Of a stretch of 64,000 nt of DNA, positions 25,907 through 33,011 are shown piece by piece; position 1 is the first letter of the stretch, and every line of letters starts with the position of its first letter. The notes under the pieces were generated by a model that did no database searches, was not told the origin of the DNA, and saw only the letters and a program-made list of their open reading frames with translations. The position numbers and the translations under genes are program-made. Source of the stretch: Galactobacter sp052108535 (lineage in GTDB: Bacteria > Actinomycetota > Actinomycetes > Actinomycetales > Micrococcaceae); the NCBI GenBank assembly GCA_052108535.1, contig JBQDZM010000013.1, forward strand, positions 1 to 64,000, given 5' to 3'.

Positions 25907-27000
25907 ACGGCGCCGTCGGGCAGGTGGAAATGACGCGGCTGGAGGCCGTCTCCGGGCTTGAATGGACCGTGCTGCGGGGAAACCGCGAGGAGGTCATGCG
26001 GGCGTTGGGGCGCGAGCACGCCGAGGACATCCGGGCATGGCGCGACCTGGATGGGGGAGCCTGGGCGCGCATGGTAACGCGAACCTCTGGCGTGGCCGCG
26101 GAACGTTTCCACGCCGTCATGGAATCCAGCCGGATGCTGCTGCCCGTCGAGGCCAACGAGATCGACCTCATCGCAGAGGGCGCCGGGCTGCCTGCCGAGG
26201 ACCTGTGGGCCATCAACCTGCGCGGGGATCTGGGGCACGACGGCATTGGCTGTTCCGATGTCTGCTCGGTGCCGGGCGACGGCGTGATCATGGGGCACAA
26301 CGAGGACGGAGACGGGGAGGTGCGCGGACTGGTCCGGCTGGTGACGCTGGCGATCGACGACGATCCCACCGTCACCGTGGTCTGGTACCCGGGAATGCTG
26401 CCCGCCAACTCGTTCGTCACGACCTCCGCAGGCCTGAGTTTCGGGTGCGACCACGTCCCGGTACCGCGCGCCTTGCTGGCCGGCGCGGGCCGTCACCTCG
26501 TGGCGCGGCACGCGCAGCGGCAGACCAGCGGCGACGATGCGCGCGACGTACTCACATCCGTTCCGTGCGCGGGCGGATTTGCGTTCGACGTGGCCGACGG
26601 GCCGGGCGCCCGCGGCGACCTCGTCGAGAACGCCGCCGGCCATGTGGCGGTCTCCGCCGCCGGCGGCGCCGATGCGCCTTTGCTGCACACGAACCACATC
26701 ACGTTGGTGGACACCTCCTTGGACGCGTTGACCGTGCCGGCGGCTCAGCTGGAGGAGAGCCTCACGCGAGGCGGGGCGCTGGAGGAACACTCAGCGTTGG
26801 TGGACTCCCCGGAAGCGGCGTTGGCCGCGCTGCGTGCTCCTGGGGTGCTCAACACGTCGGACGAGTTGCACACCTTCGCCTCAGTGGTGGTGGACACCGC
26901 CGCGGACAAGGTCATGGTGCAGGGCGACCCGAATTCCGGTGTTGAGGTGTGGGAGGGCCGACTGACTGCCTTCGCGCGAGGCGAGCGGGTGCCCGCCTGA
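25903..27000 (+). CDS. C45 family Ntn hydrolase (acyl-CoA:6-APA acyltransferase-like)
   Basis: Protein of 365 residues. A GCSDVCSV segment near residue 120 holds candidate nucleophile cysteines and is followed by IMGHNEDGD, the GHNED motif of the isopenicillin-N acyltransferase/C45 family. Family members are self-cleaved Ntn hydrolases acting on amides, including N-acyl amino acids and beta-alanyl amines. No signal peptide. The GTG start overlaps the stop of the class A-type hydrolase gene, so the two proteins are produced together. The C-terminal half (HTNHITLVDTSLDALTV) also fits the family. The exact substrate is unknown; an N-acyl- or gamma-linked amide in the local pathway is a reasonable guess. 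Confidence 0.85.
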   Translation: MNGAVGQVEMTRLEAVSGLEWTVLRGNREEVMRALGREHAEDIRAWRDLDGGAWARMVTRTSGVAAERFHAVMESSRMLLPVEANEIDLIAEGAGLPAEDLWAINLRGDLGHDGIGCSDVCSVPGDGVIMGHNEDGDGEVRGLVRLVTLAIDDDPTVTVVWYPGMLPANSFVTTSAGLSFGCDHVPVPRALLAGAGRHLVARHAQRQTSGDDARDVLTSVPCAGGFAFDVADGPGARGDLVENAAGHVAVSAAGGADAPLLHTNHITLVDTSLDALTVPAAQLEESLTRGGALEEHSALVDSPEAALAALRAPGVLNTSDELHTFASVVVDTAADKVMVQGDPNSGVEVWEGRLTAFARGERVPA

Positions 27001-27026
27001 GGTTCCTGCGTTTCTTCCGTGGCGGC

Positions 27027-27057
27027 GGGGGCTGAGAGGGCCGAGGGGCCGCTGGGG
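27027..27057 (+). other. G-quadruplex-type motif
   Basis: Four G-runs (5, 3, 4 and 4 G) with loops of 6, 4 and 5 nt satisfy the G3+N1-7 pattern, and further G-runs follow to 27085. It lies just after the C45 stop and before palindrome copy 2. Only the pattern is seen; folding is untested. Confidence 0.5.
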
Positions 27058-27114
27058 TTTTGAGGGCTTGGGGGCTTTGCGGGTCTTGCGGATCTTGGAA
27101 CCTCCCTCTGACGT

Positions 27115-27206
27115 CCGTTAGACATTCAAGCGGTGTTCTGGACACGTTTTTGTCCAACGGCGGTTGGACAAAAACGTGTCCAACGGAGCGCTCGAATGTC
27201 TAACGG
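27115..27206 (+). repeat. 92-bp near-perfect palindromic element, copy 2
   Basis: Runs from CCGTTAGACATTC to GAATGTCTAACGG. The arms are about 43 nt with seven mismatches around a CGGCGG centre. It contains two 18-bp dyads, TGGACA-N6-TGTCCA, centred 26 bp apart; the N6 segments (CGTTTT and AAAACG) are reverse complements. It lies just past the 3' end of the AbiEi/DUF559 gene, in the same orientation as copy 3 on its other side. Confidence 0.93.
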
Positions 27207-27243
27207 CGGTTGGTGGGGGAGTCGGCAAGGGGCTCACGCACCT

Positions 27244-27278
27244 CACGCAACTCAGGTAACGCACGCAACTCAGGTAAC
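27244..27278 (+). repeat. Short 18-bp tandem repeat
   Basis: CACGCAACTCAGGTAAC occurs at 27244-27260 and 27262-27278, with degenerate flanking copies. It lies between palindrome copy 2 and the end of the DUF559 gene. Two units only, so not a CRISPR. Confidence 0.7.
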
Positions 27279-27287
27279 TCAAGGAGC

Positions 27288-28244
27288 TCACGCAGCACAG
27301 GCGAAGGGGACGCCGTTGCCGGCCAGGATCTGACGCAGAACGGCGGGATCTCTGGCTTCTTCCATGGTGATTCTGAAGACGTGGAAACCCATTTGTTGAA
27401 GCGCTTCCTGCCGTTCCCGTTCTGCCCTCAGCGCCCTAGCCTGTTCCTCCGGGGTGGTACCCAATTTGCCTCGTCCATCGATTTCAGCCACCAGTTTGAG
27501 GTCCGGCCAGACCATGTCCAGCCTGTATTGCTTGCCGTCAGGCGCACTGACCCAGACCTGGAGTTGCGGACGTTCGAAGCCGAGGCCGATCGTGTTGATT
27601 CGGGCCAGCGTCTCTGCCGGGGATTCTGATAGGTCGGTGGAAGCAGCCCAGACGTGACGAACGCGATCCCGTTCTGCCGCGACTCCGGATGCCAGCCATG
27701 CAGATGGAAGGTCGTTCAGTGGTGTACCTGCCAGTTTGAGGCGGTGACGGTACGCATCGAGGACCACGACGGCTGAACGGAAGTCGGCGGAGAGGAGGTA
27801 CTCGCCGACGGCATCGTGTTCGTTCTGAATTAATAACCCGTCGGTCACCTGCGAGTTCACCGTCCCTGGTCGCGTCACGAAACCCCAGTGCTGACGACCT
27901 GCGGCGCCTTCGGCGTGGTCGGTCAAGGGTGGATACGTCCGTGGGTACGATTCCGGACTGGTGCTCATCTCGATCCGGGCCGGTAGATCAAGCAAGGGCA
28001 ACCCGTGGAGGAAGATCGCAGTCGACCCGCAGAAGATCGTGTGTGGAAGGGCGGCCGCTCGCGCTCGGATGGCCAGTCCGAGTCGGTCCCAAGGTGGACT
28101 GTGCGTCCAGGTGTCCTTGGGCAAATAGAATCCGGGCCTGATGCGCACCACGTCGCCGCGGGCGCGAGCCCGGGAAAGGTGCCTGGGGTTTTCTCGGAGG
28201 AGCACTATGTCCTCCCAAGCTGTAACGATGAACATGGCGACCAT
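27288..28244 (-). CDS. AbiEi-like winged-helix protein with C-terminal DUF559 nuclease-like domain
   Basis: About 318 residues. The N-terminal part (ARARGDVVRIRPGFYLPKDTW) resembles the AbiEi antitoxin winged helix found in many actinobacterial proteins. The C-terminal part (RLDMVWPDLKLVAEIDGRGKLG ... ERERQEALQQMGFHVFRIT) has the D...ExDG spacing of the DUF559/Vsr-like PD-(D/E)XK fold. No AbiEii toxin gene is adjacent. I start at the ATG at 28242-28244 (next at 28235); the frame runs further upstream into palindrome copy 3 but that part looks non-coding. No clear Shine-Dalgarno is present. Palindromes lie at both ends, which is unusual for a chromosomal gene and suggests a mobile or selfish unit. 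Function is unknown; such genes are frequent orphans in Micrococcales. Confidence 0.78.
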   Translation of the reverse strand: MVAMFIVTAWEDIVLLRENPRHLSRARARGDVVRIRPGFYLPKDTWTHSPPWDRLGLAIRARAAALPHTIFCGSTAIFLHGLPLLDLPARIEMSTSPESYPRTYPPLTDHAEGAAGRQHWGFVTRPGTVNSQVTDGLLIQNEHDAVGEYLLSADFRSAVVVLDAYRHRLKLAGTPLNDLPSAWLASGVAAERDRVRHVWAASTDLSESPAETLARINTIGLGFERPQLQVWVSAPDGKQYRLDMVWPDLKLVAEIDGRGKLGTTPEEQARALRAERERQEALQQMGFHVFRITMEEARDPAVLRQILAGNGVPFACAA

Positions 28245-28355
28245 GATGGCCGACGGGCGGTGCCGCCGGCCGCGAAAACGGCCCCATTGAGGGGTCGCTG
28301 TGGACGACACGCCGCGGCTAGCGGCACGTAAGTGCCGTTCGGTACCCGCCAACGG

Positions 28356-28447
28356 CCGTCGGACATTCAAGTGGTGTTCTGGACATGTTTCTGTCCAACG
28401 GCGGTTGGACAGAAACATGTCCAACGGAGCGCTCGAATGTCTAACGG
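28356..28447 (+). repeat. 92-bp near-perfect palindromic element, copy 3
   Basis: Same length and layout as copy 2, with the arms changed in step: the two N6 segments are TGTTTC and GAAACA, again reverse complements of each other. It lies between the start of the AbiEi/DUF559 gene and the promoter of the metF operon. Its right end is 10 bp before the probable -35 box, so it could influence that promoter. Confidence 0.93.
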
Positions 28448-28456
28448 AGGGAAGCC

Positions 28457-28485
28457 TTGTGAATCACTATGGACATAGTTATTGT
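28457..28485 (+). promoter_or_regulatory. Promoter of the metF-purU-ligM operon with operator in the spacer
   Basis: TTGTGA (28457-28462) and TATTGT (28480-28485) are separated by exactly 17 bp. The perfect palindrome ACTATG-GA-CATAGT (28466-28479) fills the spacer, an arrangement expected for a repressor operator. The start codon is at 28522, after GAGGAGG. The PadR-family protein encoded at 31884-32462 is the obvious candidate to bind it. Confidence 0.6.
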
Positions 28486-28521
28486 GTGAGGGACGGCACA
28501 ACGACGAGTCGAGGAGGACGC

Positions 28522-29382
28522 ATGGCCACGAGTGACCAAGCTGCATCGGAGCTGGTTCGGGACTTCTCCCTGGAGATGACCGGCAAGGACATCGAAGCGC
28601 TGCGGGAGGCAGCAGATTCGATTCCGCAGGGAACCCGCATCAACGTGACCTTCCTCGGCAACGAGGACCTGGAGATGCGCGTTGCCGCGTCGGCCGAGGT
28701 GAAGCGGCTGGGCTTCGTCCCGGTTCCGCATCTCTCCGCCCGCCGCCTGCATGACTCGGCAGAGCTGGAGACCTTCCTGGCAGAGCTGAGCAAGGTCGGC
28801 GCCGCCGCGCATGTCTTCTCTGTGGGAGGCGATCCGGCGGAACCCATGGGCCCGTATCCGGATGCCCTCAGCCTCATCACGTCCGGCGCGCTTCAGGCGG
28901 CAGGGGTGAAGGACGTTGCGATCTCGGGCTATCCGGAAGGTCACCCGGACATTCCCGATGCCGTGTTGTGGGAGCACCTGGAAGCCAAGAGTGCAGCCTT
29001 GGCCGAGGCTGGCCTCGGAGCCACCATCCTGACTCAGTTCTCCTTCGATGCCGAGGCCGTCCTCGCCTGGATTGCCGAGGTCAGGCGGCGTGGGATCTCC
29101 ATCCCCATCCGTGTGGGCATTCCTGGCCCGGCCGGTATCAAGCGGCTGCTCGGCTACGCCAAGCGCTTCGGGGTGGGTTCCAGTGCGGGCATCGTGAAGA
29201 AGTATGGCTTCTCCTTGACTCAGCTGGTGGGGTCGGCTGGACCGGACAAGTTCGTCTCTGACCTGGCTCGCGGTCTTGAGAAACTGCCTGACGCCGGCGA
29301 GGTAGGCGTTCACATGTACACCTTCGGCGGGCTCAAGGCCTCGGCCCAGTGGGCCTCGTCCGCTCAGGGCGGCACGAAATGA
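28522..29382 (+). CDS. metF: Methylenetetrahydrofolate reductase family protein (MetF)
   Basis: TIM-barrel flavoprotein of 286 residues. Features: EMTGKDIEALREAADSIPQGTRINVTFLGNED near the N-terminus, VPHLSARR at about 75, the VFSVGGDPAEPMGPY flavin/substrate region, QFSFDAEAVLAW, and IPIRVGIPGPAGIKRLLGYAKRFGVG late. It interconverts 5-methyl-THF and 5,10-methylene-THF. In the methionine pathway it works reductively; here, first in an operon with a THF-dependent demethylase, the reverse (oxidative) direction is likely, as in Sphingobium lignin-derived aromatic metabolism. GAGGAGG precedes the ATG. The stop overlaps the purU start (ATGA). A longer frame upstream runs through the palindrome and is rejected. 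Confidence 0.9.
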   Translation: MATSDQAASELVRDFSLEMTGKDIEALREAADSIPQGTRINVTFLGNEDLEMRVAASAEVKRLGFVPVPHLSARRLHDSAELETFLAELSKVGAAAHVFSVGGDPAEPMGPYPDALSLITSGALQAAGVKDVAISGYPEGHPDIPDAVLWEHLEAKSAALAEAGLGATILTQFSFDAEAVLAWIAEVRRRGISIPIRVGIPGPAGIKRLLGYAKRFGVGSSAGIVKKYGFSLTQLVGSAGPDKFVSDLARGLEKLPDAGEVGVHMYTFGGLKASAQWASSAQGGTK

Positions 29383-30290
29383 CCATCGCGGCCGATCTCA
29401 AGGTGGTGTCGTCTGCCCTAGATCCGCAGGACCCCGCATCTAAACGTGGGTGCCTGCTGGTGAAGGGTCCCGACCAACCGGGAATGGTTGCGTCGGTGAC
29501 CTCGCTGCTGAGGGATGCGGGAGCCAATATCGTCTCCCTGGACCAGTATTCGGACGATCCCGATCATGGCGACTTCTTCCAACGCGTGGTCTTCGATCTG
29601 ACTGACCTCCACGAGCGGCTGCCGCAGCTGAAGGACAGTCTTGACAGCCTACTGTCACCACTGAGTTTCACGTTCACGCTGACCGAGCAGGCTCAGCGCA
29701 AGCGCATGGCGATCCTGGCTTCGAAGTCGGACCATTGTCTGCTTGATCTGCTCTGGCGCTATCGCCGCGGCGAAATGCCGGTGTCCATTCCGATGGTCAT
29801 CTCCAATCACACCGACTGCGTGGATGACGTGAGGGCTCTGCAAGTCCCCTTCTTCCACGTCCCCTCGGTGTCCGGTGAGGATAAGTCGGCGTCGGAAGCG
29901 AAGCTGTTGCAGCTGCTCAAGGGCAACGTGGACTTCGTGGTCCTGGCCCGGTACATGCAGATCCTCTCCGACGATTTCCTCAAGGAACTCGGGGTGCCCG
30001 TCATCAACATCCACCACTCTTTCCTTCCTGCGTTCATCGGCGCGGCCCCGTATAAGCGGGCAAAGGAGCGCGGCGTGAAACTGATCGGCGCCACTGCGCA
30101 CTACGTGACGGGGGACCTGGACGAGGGCCCCATCATCGAGCAGGACGTGACCCGCGTTGACCACTCCATGACCGCGGCCGACCTGCAGCGACGAGGCGCC
30201 GACGTGGAACGAGCCGTCCTGTCCAGAGCGGTCCTATGGCATGCGCAGGACCGCGTCATCAGGCACGGCAACCACACCGTGGTCTTCTAA
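29379..30290 (+). CDS. purU: Formyltetrahydrofolate deformylase
   Basis: Protein of 303 residues: N-terminal ACT domain (RGCLLVKGPDQPGMVASVTSLLRDAGANIVSLDQYSDD, residues 20-60) and C-terminal formyltransferase-fold hydrolase with the catalytic set N-x-H-x-S in VINIHHSFLPAF and the aspartate in GDLDEGPIIEQD. It hydrolyses 10-formyl-THF to THF and formate, regenerating free THF. In this operon it closes the THF cycle needed by the demethylase and outputs formate, for which the molybdoenzyme at 48327-50690 is a possible consumer. It is translationally coupled to metF by a 4-nt overlap. Confidence 0.96.
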   Translation: MTIAADLKVVSSALDPQDPASKRGCLLVKGPDQPGMVASVTSLLRDAGANIVSLDQYSDDPDHGDFFQRVVFDLTDLHERLPQLKDSLDSLLSPLSFTFTLTEQAQRKRMAILASKSDHCLLDLLWRYRRGEMPVSIPMVISNHTDCVDDVRALQVPFFHVPSVSGEDKSASEAKLLQLLKGNVDFVVLARYMQILSDDFLKELGVPVINIHHSFLPAFIGAAPYKRAKERGVKLIGATAHYVTGDLDEGPIIEQDVTRVDHSMTAADLQRRGADVERAVLSRAVLWHAQDRVIRHGNHTVVF

Positions 30291-30335
30291 GCCTCCCCAC
30301 CATCAACCACCTCATCAACGACGAGAGGACCAAAC

Positions 30336-31745
30336 ATGGCCAACAGACAGAACCTCCAGCAGCTGCTCGACTCCACCAATCCGGTGGACCTGCTGCGTAA
30401 CTCCCAGATCGGTTCCTATATCTACCCGGTGGTCCCTGCTGATTTCACCAACTGGATCAAGGAGCAGAAGGCCTGGCGTGAGACCGCGGTCCTTTACGAC
30501 CAGTCCCACCACATGGACAACGTGTTCCTGAAGGGTTCGGACGCCATCAAGCTGATCTCTGACACCGCCATTAACTCCGTGGCGAAGTTCGAGGTCAACC
30601 AGGCCAAGCAGTACGTGCCCACGACCTCCGGCGGCCACGTGATCGGCGACGGCATTCTCTTCCGCGAGGCGGAGGATGAGTACACCTACGTTGGTCGCGC
30701 GCCGGCGTCGAACTGGCTCATGTATCAGGGTGAGACCGGTGGCTACGCCAACCTGGACATCGAGGTGGATCGTCGCAGCCCGTCCCGTCCCTACGGTCAC
30801 CCGGTGACGCGTCGGTACTACCGCTTCCAGATCCAGGGCCCCAGCGCTTGGCCCATCATCGAGCGTCTCAATGGTGGGCCGCTGGAGCAGCTGCGTTTCT
30901 TCCGCATGTCCACCATGACCATCGCTGGCCGCACGGTGCGCACCCTGCGCCACGGTATGGCCGGTGCCCCGGGTCTGGAGATCTGGGGTCCGTATGAGGA
31001 CCACGACGCGATCCGCGATGCCATCGTCGAGGCTGGTGCCGAGTTCGGCCTGCTGGCCGTGGGCTCCCGCGCCTACCCGTCCAACACCCTCGAGTCCGGC
31101 TGGATCCCCTCCCCGCTGCCCGGCATCTACACGGGCGAAGCGGAACGCGGCTACCGCGAGTGGCTTGGCGTGGATTCCTATGAGGCCACCGGCACCTTGG
31201 CCGGTTCGTTCGTGTCGGAGAACATCGAGGACTACTACGCCACCCCGTGGGAGCTGGGCTATGGCTCCTTCATGAAGTTCGACCACGACTTCATCGGCAG
31301 GGATGCGCTGGAGAAGATGGACCCGGCTGCGCAGCGTCGCAAGGTCACCATGGCCTGGAACGCGGACGACCTCGGCAAGGTCTGGACCTCGTTGCTCAAC
31401 GTGGATGGTCCGCAGTACAAGTTCTTCGACCTGCCGCTGGCGAACTACGGTTCCGCCAATTACGACGCCATCATCGATGCGGATGACAACGTGGTGGGCT
31501 ACTCCATGTTCACCGGATACTCCTCCAACGAGCGTCGCGGTCTCTCCCTGTCCATCGTTAACCCGGACGTCCCGGAGGGTGCCGAGTTGCGGGTGGTTTG
31601 GGGTGAGCCCAACGGTGGTTCGGCCAAGGCCTCCGTGGAGCCCCACGAGCAGACCGAGGTCCGCGCCGTGGTCTCCCCGGTCCCGTATTCCACGGTGGCC
31701 CGCGAGACTTACCAGGGCGGGTGGCGCACCAACTACGCGGACTGA
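30336..31745 (+). CDS. ligM: LigM-like tetrahydrofolate-dependent aromatic O-demethylase
   Basis: GcvT-fold protein of 469 residues, nearly the length of Sphingobium LigM (vanillate/3-O-methylgallate O-demethylase). It lacks the glycine-cleavage context; instead it follows metF and purU, the partners expected for an enzyme that passes a methyl group from an aromatic methoxy group to THF. Visible parts: LLDSTNPVDLLRNSQIGSYIYPVVPADFTNWIKEQKAW at the N-terminus, VLYDQSHHMDNVFLKGSDAIKLI and the C-terminal barrel with FTGYSSNERRGLSLSIVNPDVPEGAELRVVWGE. The preferred phenolic substrate (vanillate, syringate, 3-O-methylgallate or another methoxy compound) is not readable. AGAGG precedes the ATG. Confidence 0.88.
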   Translation: MANRQNLQQLLDSTNPVDLLRNSQIGSYIYPVVPADFTNWIKEQKAWRETAVLYDQSHHMDNVFLKGSDAIKLISDTAINSVAKFEVNQAKQYVPTTSGGHVIGDGILFREAEDEYTYVGRAPASNWLMYQGETGGYANLDIEVDRRSPSRPYGHPVTRRYYRFQIQGPSAWPIIERLNGGPLEQLRFFRMSTMTIAGRTVRTLRHGMAGAPGLEIWGPYEDHDAIRDAIVEAGAEFGLLAVGSRAYPSNTLESGWIPSPLPGIYTGEAERGYREWLGVDSYEATGTLAGSFVSENIEDYYATPWELGYGSFMKFDHDFIGRDALEKMDPAAQRRKVTMAWNADDLGKVWTSLLNVDGPQYKFFDLPLANYGSANYDAIIDADDNVVGYSMFTGYSSNERRGLSLSIVNPDVPEGAELRVVWGEPNGGSAKASVEPHEQTEVRAVVSPVPYSTVARETYQGGWRTNYAD

Positions 31746-31781
31746 TCCGGGGCGCCCGGTAGGGGCGTCTCCTATGCCCGA

Positions 31782-31814
31782 CGGCGCGGCGCGGCTCCCA
31801 GCCGCATCGCGCCG
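31782..31814 (+). terminator. Putative terminator after ligM
   Basis: Stem of 7 bp (CGGCGCG/CGCGCCG) and 6 bp (GCGGCT/AGCCGC) split by a 2x2 internal loop, with a CCC loop, between ligM and padR. It starts with the TGCCCGACGGCG word found in other terminators of the window. No T-run. It may give padR its own expression level. Confidence 0.45.
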
Positions 31815-31883
31815 CTGTGCATTGTGCCTACGATTGTTCGTGGCCGCGTCCGCGGCCGCACCGTCCACCCGGAAGCCGAGACC

Positions 31884-32462
31884 GTGAGCCTGCGATTCGC
31901 CCTGCTGACCCTGCTGCGTGTGGGGCCGCTGTCCGGATATGACTTGAAGAAGCAGTTCTCGATGTCCGTCGGGTACGTGTGGCACGCCCCGGATTCGCAG
32001 ATCTACCCTGAGCTGAAACGGATGACTCAGGAAGGGCTGTTGGAACCGGAGGACGTCCCCCGCGGGCCCAAGGGGACGCGCACGCTTTATCACGTGACCG
32101 ACGAGGGTGAAGCGGCGTTCCTGGACTTCTTCGAACAGGCTCCCACGTATCAGCGGCAACGGGACCCCGCGAGTCTGCGTGCCGCGTACTTGGAGTCGGC
32201 GACGCCCGAGCAACAAAGAATGTTCTTCGCGGCTCACCAGACTCATTGGGGCGGTGAATTATCGGTGGATTCGGCCGAATTGAAACGATTGAAGGAACGC
32301 ACCTCCCCGGCTTTGTTGCGGCGACTGGAGCATCTGACGCCTGAAGCGCAGGATTCGGCGGTGGCCTGGAAAATTTTTGCCTACGAGGGATTGGTGGCTC
32401 GGGCTCGCTGGGAGCTCGATTGGGCCGAGCGCGGGCTGGGACTGGTGGACCGGCTCTCCTGA
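31884..32462 (+). CDS. PadR-family transcriptional regulator
   Basis: Protein of 192 residues. The N-terminal winged helix (SLRFALLTLLRVGPLSGYDLKKQFSMSVGYVWHAPDSQIYPELKRMTQEGLLEPEDV) is the classic PadR DNA-binding domain, and the rest is the Vir_act_alpha_C helical dimerisation domain. PadR proteins classically repress phenolic acid metabolism and are released by the phenolic inducer (established), so its place after a LigM gene makes sense. The palindrome in the metF promoter is the proposed target. I use GTG at 31884 with GGAAG 8 nt upstream, since homology starts at SLRFALL; the frame opens 60 bp earlier. Confidence 0.92.
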   Translation: MSLRFALLTLLRVGPLSGYDLKKQFSMSVGYVWHAPDSQIYPELKRMTQEGLLEPEDVPRGPKGTRTLYHVTDEGEAAFLDFFEQAPTYQRQRDPASLRAAYLESATPEQQRMFFAAHQTHWGGELSVDSAELKRLKERTSPALLRRLEHLTPEAQDSAVAWKIFAYEGLVARARWELDWAERGLGLVDRLS

Positions 32463-32957
32463 GCAGGTGCCGAGGTTCCGCAGAGGTTCCACGGTGGGGC
32501 GGCGGGTGTCCGTGCACGTCGCGAGGCGACGTTGGGGGGCGCGGTTGGCGTCGGTGGCGACGATGAGACGACGTGCTTGTATAACGAAGTCATAACGGCG
32601 TTACTTGGTAAATGGCGTATGGGAAGCGTCCCTCCGAGAGTGCCAAAATCCGCGAAAAATCGCGGATCTCGGTTTGTAGTTACCCCCGGGTCACTGCCTA
32701 TAGTGATAGGGCTGCGTGGTGCCGTGTGTCACATGCACGGCAATCAATGACGCTTGTCCGTGCGCCACCGAAGACTCCTGCCGCTCTCCGTTCGGATTGC
32801 AGTGGCGACGAGTTCGCGCCTCAGGTCGGGTGTCGTGGGTCGAGAGCGGTCCGGGCCGTTGGGTCCGGCGAGAACGAATGGATTCCGATATCGAATCATC
32901 GTGTCTTAGTACTTTTTGCGAGCAGCGTGAATGTATTGGTCGAGAAAGGGATACTGA
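32463..32957. other. Intergenic region upstream of the symporter gene, rich in dyads
   Basis: No gene is supported. Several inverted repeats occur in order: ATCCGCG-AAAAAT-CGCGGAT (32648-32667, possible terminator for padR), TCACT-N6-AGTGA (32691-32706), and TGCCGTG/CACGGCA arms (32720-32742). They suggest a regulated promoter for the symporter. Confidence 0.45.
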
Positions 32958-32996
32958 ATGGGCGACAACGTAGAATTGATGGACCTCAACGGGTAG
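32958..32996 (+). other. Probable true N-terminus of the symporter, cut by an in-frame TAG
   Basis: ATG at 32958, with AAAGGGA just upstream, opens MGDNVELMDLNG in the same frame as the symporter gene and is then stopped by TAG at 32994-32996. The next codons read IIVGLLVVFFGG, the natural start of membrane helix 1. A TGG to TAG change (Trp to stop), or a base-call error, would explain it. Confidence 0.75.
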
Positions 32997-33011
32997 ATTA
33001 TTGTAGGCCTG

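Noticed and set aside
27244..27278. Possible CRISPR-like repeat
   Set aside because: Only two 17-nt units without spacers of regular size; a simple tandem duplication.
30315..32246. A 643-residue frame opposite ligM and padR
   Set aside because: Same reason: GC-skewed mirror frame, low-complexity product, and the plus strand carries recognised proteins.
32691..32706. TCACT-N6-AGTGA as a CRP site
   Set aside because: The half-sites are inverted relative to TGTGA-N6-TCACA, so it is not a CRP-type box, only a dyad.
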